A stretch of 64,000 nt of DNA from Defluviitoga tunisiensis (GCF_000953715.1 NZ_LN824141.1:1168001-1232000); one strand, 5' to 3'. Shown: positions 1-9,205, numbered from the stretch's first letter. The notes: a model not told the origin generated them from the letters alone. Numbers and translations are program-made.

Positions 1-1064
1 TTATCTCCCATTTGTTGTAAGGCTTTAGCCATAGTTACTACTTCATCTTTTCCTTTTGCCTCAAACTTAACAGTTAAATCTCCTTGGCCAAACTCTTGTG
101 CAGATTGAGCCAGTTGACTGATTGGTTTTGAAATACTTATACTCAGGAAAAATATAATTCCAATAGCAAAAGCAATTATTATAGCGATTACTATAAGAAT
201 TTGTCCTAATAATTTGTTAACTGAAGATTTTAAATCTTTTTCAGCAATAATTGCTGCAAAGGACCATCCTGTTGTTGAGGGTATAGGTGAAAAGAATACA
301 TTTTTAATTTCTCCTGTAGGTTCTTTATATTGTCCATAACCTGATTCTTTAGATATCATTTTTTTACCTATTTTGTCAAGATCTTGATAGTTGTCTTTTG
401 ATGATTGAAGGAGATTTAAATTCATTACAATGGATTTATCCGGATGAGCTATAACCATACCTGTTGAATCTACAATAAAGGCATATCCAGATTTTCCAAT
501 ATCTATATCTGAAACAAAGTTTGTTAGTGTATCAAGAAGTACCGTAGCTCCAAAGACACCGATATTCTTATTATTATCTTTTACTGGAACAGTAATCACA
601 AAAACGTTCTTCCCTGAAGCTTTTGAGACTAAGACATCACTTATAGAATACTTTTTGTTATTTTTCATGATATCTATGAAATATTGTCTGTCTGCTAAAT
701 TTGAAACAGACCCAAGGGTATTGGGACTGGTTCCATCTGAGTAGGCAATAAAAAACATTTCATAATCTGGCCTTTCTTTGAGTCTGGGTGGAAGGTATTC
801 TTCCATTAATGAAGTCCAGTCTTTGGTTTGAAAAGCTGTTTTTACTGCATTTGTGTCTGCCAAAAGTTGAACCTCTTTTAACAATCCTTTAAGCCATTCG
901 TCCACAGTTTTTGTTCCTATTTTTTCAATTTCAATGGTTAAATTAGTAACTTCCTGACTTACAACTGAGTTGATCTGCACGTATAGTACCGAAGCTAGAA
1001 TTACTAATAGGGCTATAATTGGTACTAAAATCAAAACGAGCATCTTTGTTCTTAATGTTTTCAT
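1..1064 (-). CDS. Methyl-accepting chemotaxis protein, C-terminus beyond window
   Basis: Membrane chemoreceptor that would signal through CheA/CheW to the flagellar motor. The reading frame opens at ATG 1064, preceded by an AGGGGTG ribosome site. It starts with a hydrophobic N-terminal membrane segment, continues with an extracellular region of about 250 residues of dCache type, has a second membrane segment (coding around 120-230) and then the start of a HAMP domain (KPISQLAQSAQEFGQGDLTV). The gene runs off the left edge within HAMP, so the methylation helices and the CheA-contact tip are not visible. It lies apart from cheW at 9.4 kb. The ligand cannot be told from the sequence. Family assignment is firm from the order of parts. 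Confidence 0.9.
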   Translation of the reverse strand, partial: MKTLRTKMLVLILVPIIALLVILASVLYVQINSVVSQEVTNLTIEIEKIGTKTVDEWLKGLLKEVQLLADTNAVKTAFQTKDWTSLMEEYLPPRLKERPDYEMFFIAYSDGTSPNTLGSVSNLADRQYFIDIMKNNKKYSISDVLVSKASGKNVFVITVPVKDNNKNIGVFGATVLLDTLTNFVSDIDIGKSGYAFIVDSTGMVIAHPDKSIVMNLNLLQSSKDNYQDLDKIGKKMISKESGYGQYKEPTGEIKNVFFSPIPSTTGWSFAAIIAEKDLKSSVNKLLGQILIVIAIIIAFAIGIIFFLSISISKPISQLAQSAQEFGQGDLTVKFEAKGKDEVVTMAKALQQMGD

Positions 1065-1121
1065 ATCGATTAGCACCCCTCAACTTAATAAAATTTAATG
1101 TTTTAAATACTACTTTTAACT

Positions 1122-1610
1122 TTAAGGATTATTTTTTCTAAAAATACCTTTATATATCCCAGGAACTGAGTTTTCTATGGGAATTGCATTTACAACCTTT
1201 TCATAAAATTTTACTGGTCCAGCACTTCCAATTATTGCATATGCATAACCAATATCCCACATCCCTTTTAAGCTTATTAGTAGAAGGGCTTTTCCTATGT
1301 CTTTTCCCCTGTAATTTTCATCTACCCCCATAGGCCCAAAAAAATCTTTACAAGTAGTATCATAACAAGCAAAACCTACAATTTGATTTTTAGCTGTATC
1401 TATGGCAATAAAACAACTTATAGGTGAACGTGAAAATGCAATATCACTTTCGCTTGCCCAATAATCTCCAAATTTTTCTTGAATCCATCCAACAACATAG
1501 TTTTTTTCAGGTGCTTTAGCCCTTCTCACAGAGATATTCTCTTTTTCAAGGTTGTCAAAAAGTGTTTTATCATACGGTAATTCGTAAAGTTTTACAAGCA
1601 TATCAGGCAT
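1122..1610 (-). CDS. GNAT-family N-acetyltransferase
   Basis: About 162 residues with the GNAT acetyl-CoA binding signature: a beta-4 strand (QIVGFACYDT), then the pyrophosphate loop region NYRGKDIGKALLL, and a C-terminal alpha/beta half with YAIIGSAGPVKFYEK. The substrate cannot be predicted. An in-frame ATG exists 15 codons upstream at 1655, but the AGGAG ribosome site lies 8 nt before the ATG at 1610 (protein start MPDMLVKLYE), so the shorter start is chosen. The gene is transcribed alone between the chemoreceptor and the chitinase terminator. Cytosolic, no signal peptide. Confidence 0.85.
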   Translation of the reverse strand: MPDMLVKLYELPYDKTLFDNLEKENISVRRAKAPEKNYVVGWIQEKFGDYWASESDIAFSRSPISCFIAIDTAKNQIVGFACYDTTCKDFFGPMGVDENYRGKDIGKALLLISLKGMWDIGYAYAIIGSAGPVKFYEKVVNAIPIENSVPGIYKGIFRKNNP

Positions 1611-1721
1611 ATTATATTCTCCTTTTTGTAAAAAAATCTGCGCTAATTTTTTCACAATATTACCATATCATTATTTCAAAATTATAAAAGATAAATTATT
1701 AATTAAAATAATCATTAAAAT

Positions 1722-1751
1722 AAAAAATTGGCTTCCTTAAAAGGAAGCCAA
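1722..1751 (-). terminator. Rho-independent terminator of the chitin operon
   Basis: Nine to eleven base-pair stem (TTGGCTTCC / GGAAGCCAA, loop TTAAAA) followed on the minus strand by a run of six T. It lies about 30 nt past the stop codon of the GH18 gene. There is no T tract on the plus strand, so it works for the minus-strand operon only. Confidence 0.9.
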
Positions 1752-1781
1752 AAGCAGGAATAATATAATATTAAGAAAATG

Positions 1782-2969
1782 TTACTTCTTCAGAGTTTCA
1801 TAAGCAGAGTTTAAAAGATCGTTTTCTATATCATCTACGTATTCCCAATACATTATTCCACCTAAATCCATTTCTTTAACGTACCTAGCTTTTTCAGCTA
1901 CTGATTGTGGGTCTTCATAGGTTATAAATGTTTCTCCATCATATAAATAAGGAACTTTTGCATCATCATCCCAGAATCTTTTGAAATTATTCTTATTTAC
2001 ATAATATTGTTTGAGGATAGTGTATGGAATGGAGCCACCTGGCCATATAGTATCTTGATATTTTTGAAATAATCCGTCGCCATTTTCACCGGGTTGTGCA
2101 CCGTGGAATTCTCTTCCATAAGCTGGGAATCCCAAAACTAACTTTTCAGCAGGTATACCTCTATTAATAAATCTTTTAATTGCTGCGTCAGAAGATAATC
2201 CCCAATGAGCGACAGGATCTTGAGGGTTTATATATAGATTTGAATGGTGAGCAGTATTTTCGCTCCATGGTCCCTGATAATCATATCCCATAACATTAAT
2301 TGAATTTACTAATGGTACAACTTCTTCCCATTCTATTACATCTAAAAACCATCCAGAGACATTGGTACAGAACGAGATTTCCTTATCTTCTCCTAATTTT
2401 TTTCTAAGTAGTTTAATGACTTCTGTAAAATTTTCTTTATCTTCCTTTCGAGCTTCTATTGTTCCTCCTCCACCATCTACAGGATATTCCCAATCAATAT
2501 CTATGCCATCTAAATTATATTTTTTTAGATATTCTACGACGCTGTCAACAAAAATTTCACGTGTAGCTTTGGTTGCCGCCATATCTGAAAATCCGTCAGC
2601 TCCCCAACCTCCAACAGCAACAATTATTTTTAAATCAGGATACTTTTTCTGTACCCTTCTTACCTCTTCCCAGATACTATCAATAATAGTTTGAGAAGAT
2701 ACAGTATCTGGGACTCCAGGTATTCTTACATCGTGGTTTGATATTTTAAATTCGTTGTTAATTCGGGCAAAAGCTAAATATAAGTGGGTTAACTTGTCTC
2801 CTTGAATATCTTCCGCAATCCAATCTTTTCCCACCCAACAGGGCAAGTACGCAATGATTTTGTAATCTTTGTCTTCCAATGTTATGTTCTCCTTTGTATT
2901 GCTAAGATTCTCAGAAAAGCTTAATAAACTTACTGCTAACACCATTAAAATAATCCATATTTTTTTCAT
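1782..2969 (-). CDS. Secreted GH18 chitinase
   Basis: Hydrolyses beta-1,4 bonds of chitin or chito-oligosaccharides by substrate-assisted retaining catalysis. The protein has 395 residues with an N-terminal signal peptide (charged start, hydrophobic core about residues 4-18, no lipobox). The single GH18 TIM barrel shows AVGGWG near 118-123, the catalytic signature DGIDIDWE with acid/base Glu161, and MGYDYQGPW further on. No carbohydrate-binding or cell-wall module follows. It is the last gene of the operon, 6 nt after the MalG-like permease, followed by a strong terminator. The context (sugar ABC importer, GH3 hexosaminidase, ROK regulator) supports an extracellular role making short GlcNAc oligomers for import. 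Confidence 0.93.
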   Translation of the reverse strand: MKKIWIILMVLAVSLLSFSENLSNTKENITLEDKDYKIIAYLPCWVGKDWIAEDIQGDKLTHLYLAFARINNEFKISNHDVRIPGVPDTVSSQTIIDSIWEEVRRVQKKYPDLKIIVAVGGWGADGFSDMAATKATREIFVDSVVEYLKKYNLDGIDIDWEYPVDGGGGTIEARKEDKENFTEVIKLLRKKLGEDKEISFCTNVSGWFLDVIEWEEVVPLVNSINVMGYDYQGPWSENTAHHSNLYINPQDPVAHWGLSSDAAIKRFINRGIPAEKLVLGFPAYGREFHGAQPGENGDGLFQKYQDTIWPGGSIPYTILKQYYVNKNNFKRFWDDDAKVPYLYDGETFITYEDPQSVAEKARYVKEMDLGGIMYWEYVDDIENDLLNSAYETLKK

Positions 2970-2975
2970 TTTTTC

Positions 2976-4235
2976 CTACCCCTTCACACTTCCGGCAGTA
3001 ATACCGGATATGATTTGTTTTTGGAAAATTAAAAATGCTATCATTATTGGTAAACCAACAATAGTCGTAGCAGACATAAGGTAGGGCCATTGTAATTGCG
3101 TTAATTGTTGATATAATGCTAAACCAACTTGAGCCGTTCTCATTTCACGAGAAGAAGTTAATATCAAAGGCATAAAAAGGTCGTTCCATGTTGTTATAAA
3201 CGTGTTTATTCCCATTACAGCTAATGCTGGCGAAGAAAGCGGCATCACTATCTTAAAAAAGACTGCAAATGGTCCAGCTCCATCTACTACAGCTGCCTGT
3301 TCAATCTCAAGTGGAAGTTGCTCGATGTATTGTTTTAAAATAAAAATACCAAAAGGTGTTACTAATTGAGGAAGTATTAATGCCCAATAAGTATCTAAAA
3401 AGTTTAAGTTTTTCATCAATATAAAAATAGGAATGGTAGTTACTTGAAATGGAATCATCATTGTAGCAAGTATTAGTCCAAATAAAAAGTTTTTACCTTT
3501 AAATTCTCTTCTTGCAAATGCATATGCAACCATTGAAGAGAATAAGAGATTAGCAAGGACTACAACGACTGAAATAATAACGCTATTGATGATATACCTT
3601 CCAAACATATCTTCTGTCCATACGATAACATAATTCATCAAGGTTGGATATTGATTATATACCTTTATATCGTCTATTAGAAAAGCAACGTTAGATACTT
3701 CTTTTTCATTATTTAGTACGACAGAGATTCCAGTAACAAACTTTAAGTTTAATTTATCCTGATCAAGTTCTTTTTTGTCTATTTTTATTTCTTGCCATTG
3801 ACCATTTTTTTCTAAAGTAAAAGGAATATCTTGAAATAACCCATTAACATCTTCAAATCTAACATATCCTTTATTGATATCTGGAGTTTCTACCTTCAAC
3901 CAAAAGTTCAAGGTTTTTATTTTTCGTAAATCTCTGGTAGCTCCTATCATTTTTATACCAGGATTTCTTTCGCTTGTCGACTCGATTTTCAAAGATTGAG
4001 TTGAGGTAGGAGACTCTTTTGCTAATAAATAATCGGTATTTCCTAGTGGTGCAATAGTTCTTTTTATAACGCTCATATAACCTGCTTCAAAGTCATTTAA
4101 ATAATAATCTTTTACAATATTTGTCATATTTCCCTGGGGAATAAAGGATGTATAAATCATTATTACTAAAGGGAAAAGAAATATTATTAGCAAACAAAAA
4201 GAAATAATTAATAATACGGTTTTTTTAATATTCAT
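2976..4235 (-). CDS. Sugar ABC transporter permease, MalG type, with large extracytoplasmic insert
   Basis: Inner-membrane permease of a carbohydrate uptake (CUT1) transporter. The C-terminal part has the usual MalG topology and the EAA loop contacting the ATPase (EQAAVVDGAGPFAVFFKIVMPLSSPAL). It is unusually long: about 419 residues against roughly 275 for the family. The extra 150 residues (about 35-190) lie between the first and second membrane helices, where a short loop is normal. They read as a soluble beta-rich domain (for example LNFWLKVETPDINKGYVRF), resembling a carbohydrate-binding fold. The start is ATG 4235, sharing its A with the TGA stop of the upstream permease gene (translational coupling). 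No ATPase gene is in the operon, so a shared MsmX/UgpC-like ATPase elsewhere is expected. Confidence 0.9.
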   Translation of the reverse strand: MNIKKTVLLIISFCLLIIFLFPLVIMIYTSFIPQGNMTNIVKDYYLNDFEAGYMSVIKRTIAPLGNTDYLLAKESPTSTQSLKIESTSERNPGIKMIGATRDLRKIKTLNFWLKVETPDINKGYVRFEDVNGLFQDIPFTLEKNGQWQEIKIDKKELDQDKLNLKFVTGISVVLNNEKEVSNVAFLIDDIKVYNQYPTLMNYVIVWTEDMFGRYIINSVIISVVVVLANLLFSSMVAYAFARREFKGKNFLFGLILATMMIPFQVTTIPIFILMKNLNFLDTYWALILPQLVTPFGIFILKQYIEQLPLEIEQAAVVDGAGPFAVFFKIVMPLSSPALAVMGINTFITTWNDLFMPLILTSSREMRTAQVGLALYQQLTQLQWPYLMSATTIVGLPIMIAFLIFQKQIISGITAGSVKG

Positions 4236-5107
4236 CAATATTCACTCCTCAGGGCCCTTTGCTGAATCAAGGTAATAATTAAAATGATAATTACTAATAT
4301 ATAAGCCATAGCTGAGGCATACCCCATTTTAAATTGTCTAAAACCTGTGATATAAAGGTAGTGAACAATAGTTTGAGTAGAATTTAAAGGGCCTCCACCA
4401 GTCATTGTAAAAATTTCCGCAAAGATTTGAAAAGAACGAATAGTATTTATTGCTATTACAAAAAATAAAGTAGGTTTTACTAATGGAAGTGTTATCTTAA
4501 AAAATGCATCAGTACTAGATGCTCCATCAATTGCAGCAGATTCATATAATTCTTCTGGTATACTTTGTAGACCCGACAAGAAAATTATGGTATAATACCC
4601 AATAGCCGCCCAGATGTCCATTATCATAATAGCTAATAGAGCGGTGTCTGGTGAAGCAAGCCAACCAGTATTTTTTTCAATACCAAAGATCCTTAGCATA
4701 TAGTTAAGAATTCCGTCTGCACTATAAATATACCGCCAAATTGTTGATATAACAACCATAGACATTACAGATGGCAAGAAGAAACCTGCTTTAAATAAAC
4801 CTTTACATTTAACCATTTTACTGTTGATTAAAACAGCAAGGAGAATTGATATAATTGTTGTAAATGGAATTGTTCCAACGACAAATATCAATGTGTTTTT
4901 CATAGCTTTTAAGAATATTTCGTCTTTAAATAACGCAGTATAATTTTTTAAACCAACAAAGTTCATCGCCGGGTTTAACCCGGAATAATCTGTAAAACTT
5001 ATCCCAATCGAAAAAATAATTGGATAAGCGGAAAATATTATAAAAGTTATGATCCAAGGAAGCAGGAAAGCAAGAGTTATCAAATTGTACTTTCGTTTTG
5101 TTTTCAT
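4235..5107 (-). CDS. Sugar ABC transporter permease, MalF type
   Basis: Partner permease of 290 residues with six predicted membrane helices and the EAA motif (ELYESAAIDGASSTDAFFKITLPLVKPTL). This length is normal for short MalF-like (UgpA/LacF-type) permeases without the extra P2 loop of E. coli MalF. The start is ATG 5107 behind AAGGAGA. Its stop overlaps the start of the second permease by one base. The solute is inferred from the operon (chito-oligosaccharides or GlcNAc) and not from the permease itself. Confidence 0.93.
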   Translation of the reverse strand: MKTKRKYNLITLAFLLPWIITFIIFSAYPIIFSIGISFTDYSGLNPAMNFVGLKNYTALFKDEIFLKAMKNTLIFVVGTIPFTTIISILLAVLINSKMVKCKGLFKAGFFLPSVMSMVVISTIWRYIYSADGILNYMLRIFGIEKNTGWLASPDTALLAIMIMDIWAAIGYYTIIFLSGLQSIPEELYESAAIDGASSTDAFFKITLPLVKPTLFFVIAINTIRSFQIFAEIFTMTGGGPLNSTQTIVHYLYITGFRQFKMGYASAMAYILVIIILIITLIQQRALRSEY

Positions 5108-5176
5108 TATAGACAGCTTCTCCTTTTCACATTTTTTAGTCTATATAATCAAATTTTGGATTTGATTTTATAGAAA

Positions 5177-5196
5177 GGCAGAGGATAACCTCTGCC
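5177..5196 (-). terminator. Intercistronic hairpin between binding protein and permeases
   Basis: Perfect 8-bp GC-rich stem (GGCAGAGG / CCTCTGCC) with a 4-nt loop, in the 116-nt gap after the binding-protein stop. On the minus strand it is followed by TTTCT, a weak T tract. It probably stabilises or partly terminates the message, giving more binding protein than permease, as is usual for such operons. This is inference from position and shape. Confidence 0.65.
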
Positions 5197-5223
5197 CACA
5201 ATTCACTTTCAATAACTAACTTG

Positions 5224-6429
5224 TTACAGTAATGATTGAATTTGTTCGTTGTATTTTTGTAAAATATTTTCAATAGGTGTATTTGTGAGTAATATTTCTT
5301 CAACGATGTTGGTAAATAGTTGTTCAATCTTGTTAGCTTCAGCTAATGGTGGAAATGGTACAGCATATTGATTCTGTTCCAAGAATGTTCTGTGTAGTGG
5401 ATGACTCTCGAACCATGGGTCTTTTTCGATTCCTACTTTTGTCGGGAAAACCTCGCCCGTGGTTCGGGTTATTTGCATAGCAACTTTTTCACCTAATAGA
5501 TATTCAACAACTCTCCATGCTTCGTCAATGTTCTTGCATTGTGAGGAAATACCTAACACTTCTCCGCCTGCAAAGGAAGCATGATAACCGTAATTTTCTC
5601 TTGGTTTTGGAATAAAGGCTACGTCAAAAATAGTTTCAGGATAATCTCTTTGTGTATTATTGATATATGCAGGACCCGCAAAGAAGAAACCTAATTTTCC
5701 TTTTCCAAAAGCTTCTGCCAATTCAGATTCTTTTCCTAGTAGTGCGTAATCTTTTAAACTTCTGTAATAGTATGCAGCTTCGATGACTGGGTCAGAATTT
5801 AAGGTTGCTTTTTTCAAATCTGGAGATACAAAATGTCCAAAATTACCCCATACAGCTGGTAAGAACCATTCTTGATATGGACTATATAATTCCCCAACAC
5901 AAAGTCCTACACCATAAATATCTGGACCAAGTGCATGGATCTTAGCAGAAGCATTTAAAAGCTCCATCCAGGTTTTTGGAGGATTGTCTGGATCTAAACC
6001 TGCTTTTTCAAGTAATTCTAAATTGTAGTACATACATCTTGGAGCAAGTAGCCATGGAAATCCCCAATATTTATCCTGATACTCAACGAAATTCCATGCA
6101 ACGTAATCATCTTTTGCTTTTCCAACTAAATCGTCAACAGGTCTTAATACACCTTGAGATGCAAATGTTGCTAGCCAAGTGTTACCTAGTTCAATTACAT
6201 CAGGCGCTGTTCCAGCAGCAATAGATGTTACTATTCTGTCAAATCCTGTAGCCCATGAAAGCTGTACAATCTCTAATTCAATATCAGGATTTGCTTTTTC
6301 AAAATCTGCCTTAACTTGTTGGGATAGGTTATCATCCATCATGAACTGCCAAACAGATATCTTGGTTTTTCCAAACGATAAAAGTGTTAATCCAACAAGC
6401 ATAAACACTAATAATACCTTTTTACTCAT
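5224..6429 (-). CDS. Sugar ABC transporter substrate-binding protein
   Basis: Extracytoplasmic solute-binding protein of family 1 (MalE/UgpB type), 401 residues. It has an N-terminal signal peptide (MSKKVLLVFMLVGLTLLSFG) and then ISVWQFMMDDNLSQQVKADF, the usual first strand and helix of the N lobe. The family signature AGTAPDVIELGNTW follows near residue 70. Many aromatic residues in mid-protein (WGFPWLLAPRCMYYN) are suited to stacking on sugar rings. It has a strong ribosome site (AAAGGAGGAGG) and lies between nagZ-like and permease genes, with a hairpin after it. A chito-oligosaccharide ligand is inferred from neighbours. Confidence 0.92.
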   Translation of the reverse strand: MSKKVLLVFMLVGLTLLSFGKTKISVWQFMMDDNLSQQVKADFEKANPDIELEIVQLSWATGFDRIVTSIAAGTAPDVIELGNTWLATFASQGVLRPVDDLVGKAKDDYVAWNFVEYQDKYWGFPWLLAPRCMYYNLELLEKAGLDPDNPPKTWMELLNASAKIHALGPDIYGVGLCVGELYSPYQEWFLPAVWGNFGHFVSPDLKKATLNSDPVIEAAYYYRSLKDYALLGKESELAEAFGKGKLGFFFAGPAYINNTQRDYPETIFDVAFIPKPRENYGYHASFAGGEVLGISSQCKNIDEAWRVVEYLLGEKVAMQITRTTGEVFPTKVGIEKDPWFESHPLHRTFLEQNQYAVPFPPLAEANKIEQLFTNIVEEILLTNTPIENILQKYNEQIQSLL

Positions 6430-6532
6430 ACTTAAAACCTCCTCCTTTTGTGAGTTAGATGAAATGTGTAACTAAAACCAGTACACGTTTGTTACTATCT
6501 CACCTCCTCTTTTATTTATTTTTCAGAAGTGT

Positions 6533-7954
6533 TTAGATATCAAATATCGTCTTTAATGCATAATATACTGATACGGCTTTTGTTGAGTTTGTTAGAACAT
6601 ATTTTTCTGTTTTGTAGTTTTGAAGATCCCTCTCATCCCTCAAAATAATGTATATAACTTGATTTGCATATTCTTTTATCTCTTTTTGCATTTTTAATTG
6701 TTTTTCAAATAGAAAAGAGTCTACAACAAAAGACACTATGAGCTCTGTTTTTTCTAAAGAACCATTTATTTTTCCATTTTCAAAATTAAAGGTAGTTATC
6801 TGAGGATTTTCAAATAAATTCCTTATCAAATCTGTATATTCATAGTAGTCTTTGTTACTGGTATCTGATGGAGAAAGTGGGTCTCCTTGTGGAACAAGGA
6901 AGGTGATTTCTGAAAAATTCAATTTTTCGTTTATATTAGTCTTAATAGCTTTTTTTGAAATTTCTGTTAAAAATCTTGCTTCATAATTTGGTTCTACAAA
7001 TTGGTTTTGAAGAGAAGTAATCCTGTTAAAACTATTTTCTAATAATTGTTTGTCAATTTCTCCATTTGAGTACAACGAGATTAACTCTTTGTAGAGAGGT
7101 TCAAAATTAGCATCACAATCCCCAACAAGCAATAAATCCCCAGTTGCGTTAAAGAATTTTGATACAATTTCTCGAGGAGAATAATTATCATGAATAGCCT
7201 TCATTTCAAGTGCATCAGTTATGATTAGTCCTTGATAGCCCATCTTTTCTCTGAGCAGATTTTTTAAGATTGTTTTTGATAGAGTTGCAATGATATTGTC
7301 ATCATATTGTGGGTAAATAATATGCGCAGTCATTATAGCTTCTGCTCCAGCTTCTATAGCTTTCATAAACGGAAACAAGTCACTTTCATCCAAATTTGGT
7401 ATTATTGGTATTTCATGATGTGAATCTTGCATCGCCTTTCCGTGCCCAGGAAAATGTTTACAAGTTCCTATTATGTGATTGTTTAATCCCTTTAAAAAAT
7501 TGACTCCATATTCAGCGACTATTTTTGGATTATCCGAAAAAGATCTTAAACCTACTACTGGACTAGATTTATTAGCTCTCACATCTAATACAGGCGCAAA
7601 TAACATGTTGAAACCAATCTTACGCAATTCGTTTCCTAAAAAGTCTCCAAAAATATATGCATAATGTGGTTCGTTTGATGCACCTAAAGCTTTATTACCT
7701 GGTGAAGGGAGTATCCCCGGAACAGTTTCAAGCTGTCCACCCTCATGATCTGACGAGATGAATAATCTAACGCCGTCATCAATGATTTCGTGCAGTCTTT
7801 CTATGCTTAATTGAAGATCGCTTAACGACCTCATGTTAGATGGATAAAGTATTATTCCAGCTGGTTTAATTTCTTTAATTAAATCTATATGATGTTTTTT
7901 TATTCCATGTTGAAATCCTAGTATAAAGAACTTTCCTAAGTCGTTTTTGTTCAA
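6533..7954 (-). CDS. nagZ: GH3 beta-N-acetylhexosaminidase (NagZ type)
   Basis: Cytosolic enzyme removing terminal beta-linked N-acetylglucosamine from imported chito-oligosaccharides, or in peptidoglycan recycling. The 473-residue protein has the NagZ signature CKHFPGHGKAMQDSHHEIP, in which the Asp-Ser-His loop supplies the acid/base His of this subfamily. The nucleophile region is IITDALEMKAI. A C-terminal domain of about 130 residues follows, as in long Gram-positive/Thermotogota forms and unlike the short E. coli NagZ. There is no signal peptide. It starts 14 nt after the ROK gene and precedes the binding protein, so it is probably dedicated to chitin use here. Confidence 0.9.
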   Translation of the reverse strand: MNKNDLGKFFILGFQHGIKKHHIDLIKEIKPAGIILYPSNMRSLSDLQLSIERLHEIIDDGVRLFISSDHEGGQLETVPGILPSPGNKALGASNEPHYAYIFGDFLGNELRKIGFNMLFAPVLDVRANKSSPVVGLRSFSDNPKIVAEYGVNFLKGLNNHIIGTCKHFPGHGKAMQDSHHEIPIIPNLDESDLFPFMKAIEAGAEAIMTAHIIYPQYDDNIIATLSKTILKNLLREKMGYQGLIITDALEMKAIHDNYSPREIVSKFFNATGDLLLVGDCDANFEPLYKELISLYSNGEIDKQLLENSFNRITSLQNQFVEPNYEARFLTEISKKAIKTNINEKLNFSEITFLVPQGDPLSPSDTSNKDYYEYTDLIRNLFENPQITTFNFENGKINGSLEKTELIVSFVVDSFLFEKQLKMQKEIKEYANQVIYIILRDERDLQNYKTEKYVLTNSTKAVSVYYALKTIFDI

Positions 7955-7968
7955 CTTGTCTTCCTCCT

Positions 7969-9054
7969 CTAAACTGTCTGTAATTTTTTAAAAAATTTCT
8001 TCAAGTATCTTTCTTCCTCAAAAGTCTTTGTTATAAAGTTAATAGCGGCTCCTACTGCGTTTACGGATTCATCTTTACTCTCTTTAAGAAATTTGATTTT
8101 TCTTTTATCTTTCATAAATATTTTTTTTCTTGTTTCTTCTAGAAGATAACTGAGAGCGAGTTCAGGAAGAAATCTTATATTTCCATCGTAAATTATTGTA
8201 TCTGGATCTAAAATACTTCCCAATAACCCAATCTTTTCTGATAAATTATCAAGAAAAGATTTAACTGCCTCAAAAACTTCTTCTTCATCAAAATTTTTTA
8301 AAAAGTTAAAATAATCCGTTTCATATTTTTTATCTTTTACTAAATTAAATTTGAATTCATATTCACCAGAACAGTTGTTAGATCCATGGTACAAATGATT
8401 ATCGATAATTATTCCAATACCAACTCCCACAAGATCTTTAAGTTCATATGGTATAGAAGTGTATATGTATAAAATATTTCTAGCAGTATTTTTTAGTTTT
8501 GAGTTATAGTATGCAGCACCAATGTTTGAATCGTTGTCTATGAGAATAGGTAAGGATATTTTGTTTGATAGTTCCTTAACTAGTAAATAATTTTCTATTC
8601 CGAGGGCTTGTGAGAAAACAATCTTACCTTTAATAGGGTCGATAATACCTGGTAAAGATATTCCTATTGCGTATAGATTAAAATTTTTTTTATCTTCTAC
8701 AATGTTAATAATTAGTTCTGTTAAATTTGATTTGTTAATTTTTTGATGAATAACAAATTTGTCAATAATATCTCCATTAAAATTTGTGATGACTCCTTCA
8801 ATACCGTTTTGCTCAATTTCAAGGCCCAATACTTGAAAAATATCGTAATTAAAAGAGTATACATTAGTTTTACGTCCACCATGAGAGCCTGGTTTTAACG
8901 AACCCTCAGTTACTACTATGTTTGATTGCTTGAGTTTTCTAATATGTCTAGATACTGTAGATTTGTCTAGGGTCAAGTCTTCAGAAATTTGATTTATTGT
9001 GGCTTTTTTGTGAGACCATAAATATTTTGTAATTGAAAATAGATTTTCTTGCAT
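7969..9054 (-). CDS. ROK-family transcriptional repressor (NagC/XylR type)
   Basis: Sugar-responsive DNA-binding protein of 361 residues. The N-terminal winged helix-turn-helix (ATINQISEDLTLDKSTVSRH, residues about 18-37) is followed by the ROK sugar-binding core (GISLPGIIDPIKGKI; LIDNDSNIGAAY). The usual ROK zinc motif CxCGxxGCxE is not seen; the corresponding stretch reads NNCSGEYEFK. First gene of the operon, so it probably represses its own transcription. A fitting palindrome sits at the promoter. The inducer is likely GlcNAc or a derivative, inferred from the operon content. Starts at ATG 9054. Confidence 0.9.
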   Translation of the reverse strand: MQENLFSITKYLWSHKKATINQISEDLTLDKSTVSRHIRKLKQSNIVVTEGSLKPGSHGGRKTNVYSFNYDIFQVLGLEIEQNGIEGVITNFNGDIIDKFVIHQKINKSNLTELIINIVEDKKNFNLYAIGISLPGIIDPIKGKIVFSQALGIENYLLVKELSNKISLPILIDNDSNIGAAYYNSKLKNTARNILYIYTSIPYELKDLVGVGIGIIIDNHLYHGSNNCSGEYEFKFNLVKDKKYETDYFNFLKNFDEEEVFEAVKSFLDNLSEKIGLLGSILDPDTIIYDGNIRFLPELALSYLLEETRKKIFMKDKRKIKFLKESKDESVNAVGAAINFITKTFEEERYLKKFFKKLQTV

Positions 9055-9140
9055 TATCTCTAGCTCCTTTAATTATTTTATCCTTTAATTCAGAATACGA
9101 TAAGTACATTTTTTTGAAAGTGTAGGTTCTAGGTGGAGGA

Positions 9141-9179
9141 AATTTAGTTTGTTGCTTGCAGCATGCAACCAACTAAATT
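9141..9179. promoter_or_regulatory. Palindromic operator of the ROK-chitin operon
   Basis: Fifteen-base arms AATTTAGTTTGTTGC (9141-9155) and GCAACCAACTAAATT (9165-9179), inverted with one mismatch and a 9-nt centre. It begins at the -10 box of the operon promoter and covers the expected transcription start. ROK repressors bind palindromes of this kind. That this is the binding site of the 7969-9054 protein is inferred. Confidence 0.75.
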
Positions 9180-9205
9180 ATACAACTATTTTATTACTTT
9201 GTAAA
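9177..9205 (-). promoter_or_regulatory. Sigma-70 promoter of the chitin operon
   Basis: On the minus strand: TTTACA (9205-9200), a 17-nt spacer, then TATAAT (9182-9177). It lies about 120 nt upstream of the ROK start codon and overlaps the operator palindrome, so repression by blocking polymerase is expected. Confidence 0.85.

Noticed and set aside
5136-5327. 63-codon minus-strand frame across the binding-protein stop
   Set aside because: Overlaps the end of the binding-protein gene out of frame and contains the intercistronic hairpin; no ribosome site.
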